DNA of 64,000 nucleotides from Roseiflexus sp. RS-1 (GTDB lineage: Bacteria; Chloroflexota; Chloroflexia; Chloroflexales; Roseiflexaceae). Positions 18,896 through 26,552 of the stretch are shown here, in pieces. The position numbers were made by a program, and so were the translations under genes. Where the stretch lies: assembly GCF_000016665.1 (NCBI RefSeq), contig NC_009523.1, positions 682,001-746,000 on the forward strand. The letters run 5' to 3'. The notes under the pieces are model-generated. The model was not told where the DNA came from. It worked only from the letters and a program-made list of their open reading frames with translations, and ran no database searches. Within the stretch, counting starts at the first letter, position 1. Each line of letters begins with the position of its first letter.

Positions 18896-19900
18896 ATGTA
18901 TCTATCACACCGAATATCACACCGAAGTCAAACGCTCCTGATTGCGCTGATTGCTGATGCGCTGCTTGGTGATCCGCCGAATGCCTGGCATCCGGTGGCG
19001 CTCATGGGGCGCTGGATGCATCTGGGTGAGCGGTTTGCCCCCCAGGGCGCAACGGCGCGTCTGCTGTGGGGTGGAATGTGGCTGACGGCGGGCGCGGCGG
19101 CAACCGGATCGGTCGTGGCGCTGCTGCCGGATCATCCGGTCGTGCGGGGACTGGCGGCCTCGACCCTGATGGCATACCGCGGGTTGGATCGGGCGGTCGG
19201 CGAGGTGCAAACCGCGCTGGAGCGCGGCGATCTGGCAGAAGCGCGGCGTCTGCTGGGATGGCACCTGGTGAGCCGTCCAACTGCCGATCTTCGCGCCGAT
19301 GAAGTAGCAGGCGCGGCGATTGAGTCGCTGGCGGAAAACTTGAGCGATAGTCTGGTTGCACCGGCGCTGGCGCTCCTCGTCGGCGGGTTACCCGCCATCG
19401 CCGTCTATCGCCTGTCGAACACGGCTGATGCGATGTGGGGGTATCGGAACGAGCGCTACGAATACCTGGGCAAGACAGCGGCACGGCTCGATGACGCACT
19501 CAACCTGCTGCCAGCGCGTCTCACGGCGGCGCTCATTGCTGCGGCTGCGCAGATTGTGTGTGGACGGGGAATGATCGCGTGGCAGATTGCACGCCGTGAC
19601 GCCGGGCGTACTGCGTCGCCGAATGCAGGGTGGCCTATGGCGGCGATGGCGGGGGCGCTCGACACGACCCTTACCAAACGCGGACACTACACCCTCGGAA
19701 GCGGATCCCGCCTGCCCGACGCTGCCATGATCGGCGAGGCGCGCCGGATTGCGCGCGTCGTGCCGCTGCTGCTGGCGGGCGGCGTTCTGCTAGTAACGTT
19801 CAGCGTTCAACGTTACGTTCAACGTTATAGAGTTATATCGCAGTTCTCACAGAGGAAGGCGTCAGCATGTCCAACTCCGATCACACCGCACTTCTCCTGA
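18896..19900 (+). CDS. cbiB: Adenosylcobinamide-phosphate synthase CbiB/CobD-type
   Basis: A 334-residue membrane enzyme that attaches the aminopropanol (or phosphate) arm to adenosylcobyric acid. Signatures: IALIADALLGDPPNAWHPV (residues ~14-32), AIESLAENLSDSLVAPALA and NTADAMWGYRNERYEYLGK. The start is ATG 18896, or GTG 18884 in frame. The true family end is near PLLLAGGVLLV; the last ~37 residues (TFSVQRYVQRYR onward) are read from GTTCAAC-type repeats and the leader of the next gene, and overlap cbiX by 34 bases. In this orientation the heptamers lack stops, which explains the extension. Confidence 0.92.
   Translation: MYLSHRISHRSQTLLIALIADALLGDPPNAWHPVALMGRWMHLGERFAPQGATARLLWGGMWLTAGAAATGSVVALLPDHPVVRGLAASTLMAYRGLDRAVGEVQTALERGDLAEARRLLGWHLVSRPTADLRADEVAGAAIESLAENLSDSLVAPALALLVGGLPAIAVYRLSNTADAMWGYRNERYEYLGKTAARLDDALNLLPARLTAALIAAAAQIVCGRGMIAWQIARRDAGRTASPNAGWPMAAMAGALDTTLTKRGHYTLGSGSRLPDAAMIGEARRIARVVPLLLAGGVLLVTFSVQRYVQRYRVISQFSQRKASACPTPITPHFS
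19796..19850. repeat. GTTCAACGTTACGTTCAACG repeat and TCGCAGTTCTCACAGAG motif
   Basis: Repeat DNA encodes the unusual CbiB C-terminus. The motif GCAGTTCTCACA-GAGG also occurs beside R1 repeats (38703-38716, 46357-46373), so this is a partial copy of dispersed repeat material. Confidence 0.7.
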
Positions 19901-21282
19901 TCGGTCACGGCACCGACGATCCCGATGGTCTGGCAGAGTATCGCCAGATGGCGACGCTGGTTGGCGAGCGGTTGAACACCGTGGTTCAACCATGTTTTCT
20001 TGAACTTGCCGATCCGCCGATTGCACACGCAATCGACGATTGTGTGCGCGCAGGGTTCCGGCGAATTGTTGCTTTGCCGTTACTCCTCGGCGCCGCCGGT
20101 CACCAGAAGAACGACATTCCGGTGGCGCTCAATCAGGCGCGCGCGCGTTATCCAGACCTCGACATCCGCTATGGGGCGCCGCTGGGCGTTCAGTACACGA
20201 TGCTCCAGGCAGTGGCAGATCGAACCGAAGCGGCGTATGCGTCTGTCGCCGCAACCATTCCCCGCGAAAAGACAGCGCTGGCGCTTATCGGGCGCGGGAG
20301 CAGCGACCCGGACAGCAACTCCGATGTTGCGCGCATGGCGCGTCTGCTGTGGGAAGGGCGCGGATTTGGGTGGGTTGAGTACGGTTTCTACAGCGTCACC
20401 CGCCCCGACGTTGCAACCACCATCCGGCACTGCGTTGCGCTGGGAGCGGATCAGATCATCGTCATTCCCTACCTGCTCTTCACCGGGCGCATTCATCAAC
20501 GCATCACGCAGCAGGTTGACATGGCGCGGCAACAGTATCCAGCGATACGCATCCTGCTGGCGCACCATCTGGGGTTGCACGACGGTGTTGTGCGCGCCAT
20601 TGTGCAGCGTTACGAAGAAGCGCTTGATGGCAGGGCGACGGTCAACTGCGACCTGTGCAAGTATCGTCGGTTGATGCAGGGGTTCGAGGACGAGTACGGT
20701 CAACCGCAAACGAGCGACCATCACCACGGCTTGCGAGGAACAGCGAGCAACCTTCCACCGGGACTCGCCGCAATCCTCCCGCCGCGCTACCGGAATGGCG
20801 CGCCGGTAAGCGCCGCACCGATGGGCGCGGCGCCGCTCATCTATAATGACGATGGGCGGGTGGCATGGGATCGCGTATGGGGTAGGGACGATCCGAACAG
20901 TCCATTCTGTGAACTGGCGCTGGCAGGCGGTCCACCGCACCGTGGCACACTCCTGGAGCCGGTTCATCCCGAATCGGTGACTGCCAATCCGGAACAGTAC
21001 CGGGACGTTGTCGCAGAACTCGCCCGTGGTCTGCGGATGGTCACCGGGTTGCCTGTCGTGACCGATGGCGCGCCTGGATGGATCGGGATTGTCTGCGACA
21101 GCGAAGAGATGGCGATCTGGTTGCTGCGGGCGATTGTTGTCGAAAATGTGAGTGTGCGCCGTGAAGGAACGACTCTCTATCTCCCTGCCGGACCCGACTT
21201 CCGGCTGGACGGGGAGATCAAGAACATTATCACTGCTATCGCCAAGACATACCACTACTGGAAAGAGCATGTTCTGGGATGA
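19867..21282 (+). CDS. cbiX: Sirohydrochlorin cobaltochelatase, two CbiX domains plus C-terminal domain
   Basis: A 471-residue protein. Residues ~1-125 and ~135-260 are tandem CbiX-type chelatase domains (LLIGHGTDDPDG; ALIGRGSSDPDSN), so the two halves that dimerise in short CbiX proteins are fused. A CDLCKYR motif (C-x2-C, near residue 260) and a HHH run at ~286 may bind metal. Residues ~335-471 form another domain (FCELALAGGPPHRG, PGWIGIVCDSEEMAIWLLRA, EIKNIITAIAKTYHYW) that I do not recognise. CbiX inserts Co2+ into sirohydrochlorin at the start of the anaerobic pathway. The start follows AGAGGAAGG. Confidence 0.9.
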   Translation: MSNSDHTALLLIGHGTDDPDGLAEYRQMATLVGERLNTVVQPCFLELADPPIAHAIDDCVRAGFRRIVALPLLLGAAGHQKNDIPVALNQARARYPDLDIRYGAPLGVQYTMLQAVADRTEAAYASVAATIPREKTALALIGRGSSDPDSNSDVARMARLLWEGRGFGWVEYGFYSVTRPDVATTIRHCVALGADQIIVIPYLLFTGRIHQRITQQVDMARQQYPAIRILLAHHLGLHDGVVRAIVQRYEEALDGRATVNCDLCKYRRLMQGFEDEYGQPQTSDHHHGLRGTASNLPPGLAAILPPRYRNGAPVSAAPMGAAPLIYNDDGRVAWDRVWGRDDPNSPFCELALAGGPPHRGTLLEPVHPESVTANPEQYRDVVAELARGLRMVTGLPVVTDGAPGWIGIVCDSEEMAIWLLRAIVVENVSVRREGTTLYLPAGPDFRLDGEIKNIITAIAKTYHYWKEHVLG

Positions 21283-21365
21283 GCAGTGCGGTATAATAAG
21301 AAGTATCATCCCCGTTGTACAATCGACGCTTCCCTGTCGTACCGGGTCAGGTAAGGAGACTGGCG

Positions 21366-21884
21366 ATGACTGCTTCCTGTCACGTATTCATTCTGCACGA
21401 CGTCGGGAATCAGGTCGCGGCGCTGGCGCAGGCCATCGCCGAGGGCGCTGCCAGCGTGCCTGGCGTCACTGTGACGATCAAACAGCCGACCAGGGCGGAG
21501 AAGAGCGATCTGCTGGAGGCGGACGCGATCATTATCGGAACGCCGAACTGGACCGGTATCAAAGGAACGCTGAAGCGCTGGCTCGATACCACCGGCGATC
21601 TGTGGGAAGAGGGCAGCCTGGCAGGCAAAGTCGGCGCGGCATTCACCAGCAGCGCCGGGCGTCATTCCGGCACAGAGTTTACGTTGCTGAATGTGCTGCA
21701 CTGGTTCCTGGGTTCGGGGATGATCATTGTCGGTCTCCCCTGGAGTCCGACGATGGAACGCGCCGGTTCGTACTACGGCGCAACGGCTGTCGGCGTTTTG
21801 ACGGAAGAGGATCTCGCGCAGGCACGTGCGCTGGGTCGCCGTGTTGCGCGTGTTGCGTCCCGAATGAAGGGTTGGGAGGAGTGA
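21366..21884 (+). CDS. Flavodoxin-like (WrbA-like) protein in the corrin cluster
   Basis: A 172-residue flavodoxin-fold protein. Features: DAIIIGTPNWTGIKGTLKRWLD (FMN-loop region), GKVGAAFTSSAGRHSG and GMIIVGLPW, all WrbA-like. The usual N-terminal phosphate loop is weak (HDVGNQVAALAQAI). It sits between cbiX and cbiC and overlaps cbiC by one base, so a redox role in corrin synthesis is likely: reduction of cobalt before adenosylation, or of a ring intermediate. No cbiJ/cobK reductase is seen in this cluster, which makes the second option worth testing. The start follows GTAAGGAG. Confidence 0.8.
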   Translation: MTASCHVFILHDVGNQVAALAQAIAEGAASVPGVTVTIKQPTRAEKSDLLEADAIIIGTPNWTGIKGTLKRWLDTTGDLWEEGSLAGKVGAAFTSSAGRHSGTEFTLLNVLHWFLGSGMIIVGLPWSPTMERAGSYYGATAVGVLTEEDLAQARALGRRVARVASRMKGWEE

Positions 21885-22552
21885 TGAGTGAATTTCCTGC
21901 TGAAACGCTGACCGCTGCGAAAATTGCTGCGCGGTCGTTTGCGATCATTCGCGCCGAACTCGAGCAGCGTGGTTTCCATGTCGAAGCGCCGCTCAACGCG
22001 GTCGTCGAACGGATCATTCACAGCACGGCGGATTTCGAGTTTGCAACCATTACGCGCGCCAGTCCTGGCGCCGTTGAAGCCGGGGTTGCAGCGCTGCGTC
22101 GCGGATGCCATGTGCTCGCCGACGTGCAGATGGTGCGTGCTGGCATCAATGAGCGACGGGTGCGCGAGTTTGGCGGTGCGCTGCACTGCCTGAACGACTC
22201 GCGTGAGGCGCTGTCGATTGCCGACGATGATGGGTTGACCCGCAGTGCAGCCGGTATTCGCGTCGCCCATGCGAATGGTCTGCTCGACGGCGCGGTCGTC
22301 GCCATCGGCAATGCTCCGACTGCGCTGTATGAACTGTTGCGCCTGATCAACGGCGGTGCGCGTCCGGCGCTGGTCATTGGTGTGCCGGTCGGTTTTGTGC
22401 ATGCCGTTGAGAGCAAAGAGGCGCTGATGGCGCGCTCCGATGTTCACTGGATCGTAACGATCGGGCGGAAAGGTGGCTCGACGGTCGCTGTTGCAATTGT
22501 GAATGCACTCCTGCGTCTTGCTGCCGGGGTCGATAACACAGCCGTCTACTGA
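21884..22552 (+). CDS. cbiC: Cobalt-precorrin-8 methylmutase CbiC
   Basis: A 222-residue CbiC/CobH that moves the C11 methyl to C12 to give cobyrinate. Conserved parts: RIIHSTADFEFA (with the catalytic-type His near residue 46), DVQMVRAGI, IGNAPTALYELLRLI and GVPVGFVHAVESKE. The start at ATG 21884 is behind GGGAGGAG and touches the preceding stop. A longer upstream frame is not credible. It overlaps cbiD by one base. Confidence 0.95.
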   Translation: MSEFPAETLTAAKIAARSFAIIRAELEQRGFHVEAPLNAVVERIIHSTADFEFATITRASPGAVEAGVAALRRGCHVLADVQMVRAGINERRVREFGGALHCLNDSREALSIADDDGLTRSAAGIRVAHANGLLDGAVVAIGNAPTALYELLRLINGGARPALVIGVPVGFVHAVESKEALMARSDVHWIVTIGRKGGSTVAVAIVNALLRLAAGVDNTAVY

Positions 22553-23793
22553 TGAGTGACACTGTTCCGCCGCGCAACAAACGCGGACTCCGCACCGGCT
22601 ACACCACCGGCAGCAATGCCGCCGCCGCCGCGAAAGCCGCGACCATTGCCCTGCTGACCGGTCAGTGGCCCCCACAGGTGACCATTACGCTGCCAATCGG
22701 CGAAACCGCAACCATGACGCCGGTCGAGATGCGGCAGGGCGAGGATTGGGCTTTTTGCTGCATGGTCAAGGATGCTGGCGACGACCCGGATGTCACCCAC
22801 GGCGCCCTGATCTGCGCGCAGGTGCGGCGTGTACCGGGTGCAGGCATTTCCATCGACGGCGGCGTTGGGGTAGGACGGGTCACGCTGCCGGGTCTGGGAT
22901 TGCCGGTCGGCGGTCCGGCGATCAATCCGGCGCCACGCCAGCAGATCACCGAGAATGTGCGCGACGCGGTTCGTGAGTTCGCGCCCGACGGTGAAGCCTT
23001 CCTTGAATGCAACGGACTGGAGATCGTCATCAGCGTGCCCGACGGTGAACGTCTGGCGCAGAAAACGCTCAACCCGCGCCTGGGGATCGTTGGCGGGATC
23101 AGCATTCTCGGCACCACCGGCAAGGTCTTTCCATACAGCACTGCCTCCTGGCGCGCCAGCGTCATTCAGGCGGTCGAAATGGCAGCGCGCAACCATGTAT
23201 CAAAAGTCGTGCTGTGCACCGGCGGTCGCTCGGAGAAGTTCGCCATGCGCATCTTCCCCGAATTGCCGGAACTGGCATTTGTCGAGTTGAGCGTCTTTAC
23301 CGGCGATGCGCTGAAAACCTGTGTTGCATGCGGCGTGGAGGAAGCCGTATTTGTCGGCATGATCGGCAAAATGGTCAAAACGGCTCAGGGACATATGCAG
23401 ACCCACGTGGCGGGGAATCAGGTCGATTTCGGGTTCCTGGCGCAGGTCTGCCGTGATGTTGGCGCGCCTGATGCACTGGTCGAGGCGGTTGCGCATGCCA
23501 ACACCGGGCGACACTTTCTGGAACTCTGCCAGGAGTACGGTCAGACTGCGCCGCTTCAGCGCATCGTCGAACTGGCGCTGGCGAGTTGCCTGCGGTTTAT
23601 CGAAGCGCAGGGCGGCGCGATGGGGTTCGAGACCATCCTGGTTGATTTTGACGGCAGAGTGCTTGCCCGCGCCAGCGTTCCCAGACCCCTGCGCACCATC
23701 GCCCCTGTCGGCGATGCCCGTCCACTGATTGAGCGGCTCGCTGCTGCACCGTTCGACGCCGATGACGATGACGAGATGCTGGAGGAGTCATGA
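22552..23793 (+). CDS. cbiD: Cobalt-precorrin-5B C1-methyltransferase CbiD
   Basis: A 413-residue CbiD, the S-adenosylmethionine-dependent C1 methylase special to the anaerobic route. Signatures: RTGYTTGSNAAAAAKAA (residues ~11-27), GVGRVTLPGLGLPVGGPAINP, GGISILGTTGKVFPYS and GMIGKMVKTAQGHMQTHVAG. The acidic tail DADDDDEMLEES is unusual but short. It overlaps cbiE/T by 4 bases. Its presence marks this cluster as the early-cobalt, oxygen-independent pathway. Confidence 0.96.
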   Translation: MSDTVPPRNKRGLRTGYTTGSNAAAAAKAATIALLTGQWPPQVTITLPIGETATMTPVEMRQGEDWAFCCMVKDAGDDPDVTHGALICAQVRRVPGAGISIDGGVGVGRVTLPGLGLPVGGPAINPAPRQQITENVRDAVREFAPDGEAFLECNGLEIVISVPDGERLAQKTLNPRLGIVGGISILGTTGKVFPYSTASWRASVIQAVEMAARNHVSKVVLCTGGRSEKFAMRIFPELPELAFVELSVFTGDALKTCVACGVEEAVFVGMIGKMVKTAQGHMQTHVAGNQVDFGFLAQVCRDVGAPDALVEAVAHANTGRHFLELCQEYGQTAPLQRIVELALASCLRFIEAQGGAMGFETILVDFDGRVLARASVPRPLRTIAPVGDARPLIERLAAAPFDADDDDEMLEES

Positions 23794-25016
23794 CGGTGCG
23801 CCGCCCGATTCTGGTGGTTGGAATGACCGATGCCGGCGCTGCGGGTCTGCCTTCCGCCCTGTACGAACGGATCGTCCAGGCGACGCTGCTCGTCGGCGGG
23901 CAGCGCCACCTGGCAGCATTCCCGGCGTACACCGGAGAGCGACTGGTCATCGGCGCCACGGTCCAACCGGCGCTAGAGCGTCTGAAGCTTGCGTGGGAAC
24001 GCGGTGAGTCGGCGGTCGTGCTCGCATCGGGCGATCCGCTGTGGTATGGGATCGGCGCCTCGCTGCGGCGCGCGCTGCCGCCTGATGCGCTCGACATTAT
24101 CCCGGCGCCGACATCGGCGCAACTGGCATTCGCGGCGCTGGCGGAACCCTGGCACGATGCAGCGCTTCTCAGCGCCCATGGGCGCCCGCTCGATGCGGTG
24201 ATTTCTGGCGTACTGCACGCGCCGAAAGCCGCCATTCTGACCGATCAGCAGCATACGCCTGCCCGGATCGCAGCCGTGCTGCTGGAAGCCGGTCTGCCCC
24301 CAACCACACGCTGCGCCATTTGCGAGCATCTGGGCGGTCCTGCGCAACGGGTGGTGCGCACAACGCTCCGTGACGCAGTGGATCAAACCTTTGCGTCGCT
24401 CAATGTGTTCGTGGTCTGGAATGATGACGTCGCCCGCCCGTCTGCTGTGCCGCCTGGTTTACCCGACGAATCGTTCAGCACTGAAGCCGGGCAGATCACC
24501 AAACGCGAAGTGCGCCTGCTGAGCCTGGCGGAACTGGCGCTGCAACCGGGCGAGACGTTGTGGGACATTGGCGCGGGGAGCGGTTCGGTGGGCATCGAGG
24601 CGGCGCGCGCCTGCCCGACTGCGCGGGTGTATGCCATCGAGCGACGTGAACGATTTGTTGCGCATATGCAAGAGAATCTCCGGCGTTTCCCGGCGCCGAA
24701 CCTGCGGGTCATCCACGGCGAAGCGCCGGAAGCCTGCGTTGGTCTTCCTGATCCACACGCCATCTTCATTGGCGGAAGCGGCGGACGCCTGGCGGAGATC
24801 ATCAGCATGGCGCAGCAACGCCTCAAACCGCATGGTCGCCTGGTCTTGAACCTGGTCACGCTGGAACACGTGCATCGGGCGACTGCGCTGCTCCCCGACG
24901 CGCGGCTGACTCAGGCGCAGTTCAATCGCGGGACGCCGATTCAGTCGCTGCTGCGCCTCGAAGCGCTCAACCCCGTTTTTATCGTTGTATGGCGGAAAGA
25001 GAACCGGCATGACTGA
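23790..25016 (+). CDS. cbiET: CbiE-CbiT fusion (CobL-type): C5,C15-methyltransferase and decarboxylase
   Basis: A 408-residue fusion. Residues ~1-200 are the CbiE tetrapyrrole methylase (VGMTDAGAAGLP, VLASGDPLWYGIGASL). Residues ~225-408 are CbiT, a Rossmann methyltransferase (KREVRLLSLAELALQPGETLWDIGAGSGSVGIEAA). Together they methylate C5 and C15 and remove the acetate carboxyl at C12. The fused order E-T equals CobL of aerobic organisms. It overlaps cbiD and the next gene by a few bases. Confidence 0.95.
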   Translation: MTVRRPILVVGMTDAGAAGLPSALYERIVQATLLVGGQRHLAAFPAYTGERLVIGATVQPALERLKLAWERGESAVVLASGDPLWYGIGASLRRALPPDALDIIPAPTSAQLAFAALAEPWHDAALLSAHGRPLDAVISGVLHAPKAAILTDQQHTPARIAAVLLEAGLPPTTRCAICEHLGGPAQRVVRTTLRDAVDQTFASLNVFVVWNDDVARPSAVPPGLPDESFSTEAGQITKREVRLLSLAELALQPGETLWDIGAGSGSVGIEAARACPTARVYAIERRERFVAHMQENLRRFPAPNLRVIHGEAPEACVGLPDPHAIFIGGSGGRLAEIISMAQQRLKPHGRLVLNLVTLEHVHRATALLPDARLTQAQFNRGTPIQSLLRLEALNPVFIVVWRKENRHD

Positions 25017-25737
25017 AACTGCGACATTGATCGCCATTGGCATGGGACCGGGCGATCCGGAATTGATCACCCTCAAAGGGCTACGCGCGCTCCAGGCGGC
25101 GGATGTCATCTTCGTTCCCCAGAGCCGCGACGGCGATCAGAGCCTGGCGTTGCGCATCGCCGAACCCTGGATCGACCGCGCTCGTCAAACGGTCGTTGCA
25201 TTGCCGCTGCCGATGACCCGTGATGCCGGACAGTTGCGCCCGGCATGGCGCGCTGCCGCCGAAACGATTGCGACCGAACTGAACGGGCGTCGCCGGGGAG
25301 CGTATCTGCTGCTGGGCGATCCACTGCTCTACGGCACCTTCGTCTATCTCTGGCGCGAACTGGCGGCAATTCAGGCGCCGGTGACGATCACGATCATCCC
25401 CGGCGTGACATCGTTTGCGGCAGCGGCAGCAACGGCTAGCATCCCGCTGGCGATGAGTGATGAGCGCATGATTATCATGCCCGCCAGTTACGAGACGGAC
25501 GCGGCAACGCTGCGACGACTGTTGACCGACTTCGAGACGATTGTGCTGATGAAAGCGGGTTCGGCGCTGCCAGCAATCGTGGCGGCGCTCGCCGAACTCG
25601 ACCTGCTCGACCGCGCGCTGTACGCCGAGCGTGTCGGGATGCCAGAAGAATTGATTGTGCGCGACCTGCGCACGATCGACCCGCAGCGGCGCCCCTATCT
25701 TTCGCTGGTGATCATTCGCCGTGGAGACCATATATGA
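25009..25737 (+). CDS. cbiL: Precorrin-2 C20-methyltransferase CbiL/CobI
   Basis: A 242-residue tetrapyrrole methylase that methylates C20 of (cobalt-)factor II. Signatures: GMGPGDPELITLKGLRAL, ADVIFVPQSR, LLGDPLLYGTFVYL and IIPGVTSFAAAAA. The start at 25009 overlaps the previous stop by 8 bases. The order before cbiF agrees with the pathway. Confidence 0.94.
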   Translation: MTETATLIAIGMGPGDPELITLKGLRALQAADVIFVPQSRDGDQSLALRIAEPWIDRARQTVVALPLPMTRDAGQLRPAWRAAAETIATELNGRRRGAYLLLGDPLLYGTFVYLWRELAAIQAPVTITIIPGVTSFAAAAATASIPLAMSDERMIIMPASYETDAATLRRLLTDFETIVLMKAGSALPAIVAALAELDLLDRALYAERVGMPEELIVRDLRTIDPQRRPYLSLVIIRRGDHI

Positions 25738-26552
25738 TGTACGCTGCCGTTCCCGGAACCGTCTATTTCATCGGTGCAGGACCCGGCGCGCCAGACCTGA
25801 TCACAGTACGCGGACGTGACCTGCTGACGCAGGCTGATCTGATCCTCTACGCCGACAGTCTGGTGGATGACGCCCTGCCCGCTGCCTGCGCCCGCCCCGG
25901 CATCCAGATTATCGGCACAGCGGACATGCATCTGGAACAGATCGTTGCCCTGATGAGCGACGCTGCGCATGCCGGGAAAGTGGTCGCCCGCCTCCACAGC
26001 GGCGATCCATCACTCTACGGCGCCATTCACGAGCAAATGGCAGCGCTCGACGCACGTGGCATCCCCTACGAGATCGTTCCAGGGGTTACTGCGGCATTCG
26101 CCGCCGCCGCCCGTCTCGGCGTCGAACTAACAGTCCCCGAAGTGGTGCAGACCATCATTTTTACCCGTGCTGCCGGGCGCACTCCCATGCCGCCGCGCGA
26201 AGAACTGCACCGTCTGGCAGCGCACGGCGCATCGCTGGCGATCTACCTCAGCGTCACCCGCATGCAGCGCGTGGTGGACGAACTCCTGGCAGGCGGCGCA
26301 TACACCCGCGAGACACCGGTGGTCGTGCTGCACCGCGTCACCTGGCCCGACGAAACGATCATCCAGGGAACGCTGGGTGATATTGCAGCGAAGGTCAGAG
26401 CTGCCGGCTTCACGCGCCAGGCGCTCATTCTGGTCAGCCCGGCGCTCGATCCTGCACTGAAACGATCGCCACAGCGGGCTGCGAGTCGCCTCTACGACCG
26501 GACGTATACGCACCGTTTTCGCCGTGCAGATCAGAGTGGAGATCAGGCGTGA
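25734..26552 (+). CDS. cbiF: Cobalt-precorrin-4 C11-methyltransferase CbiF/CobM
   Basis: A 272-residue methylase acting at C11. Signatures: VYFIGAGPGAPDLITVRGRD, ADLILYADSLV, HSGDPSLYGAIHEQM and EIVPGVTAAFAAAARLGVELT with the CbiF-type VPEVVQTIIFTRA stretch. The ~25-residue basic tail (RLYDRTYTHRFRRAD) is typical of this branch. It overlaps its neighbours by 4 bases each. Confidence 0.95.
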   Translation: MMYAAVPGTVYFIGAGPGAPDLITVRGRDLLTQADLILYADSLVDDALPAACARPGIQIIGTADMHLEQIVALMSDAAHAGKVVARLHSGDPSLYGAIHEQMAALDARGIPYEIVPGVTAAFAAAARLGVELTVPEVVQTIIFTRAAGRTPMPPREELHRLAAHGASLAIYLSVTRMQRVVDELLAGGAYTRETPVVVLHRVTWPDETIIQGTLGDIAAKVRAAGFTRQALILVSPALDPALKRSPQRAASRLYDRTYTHRFRRADQSGDQA

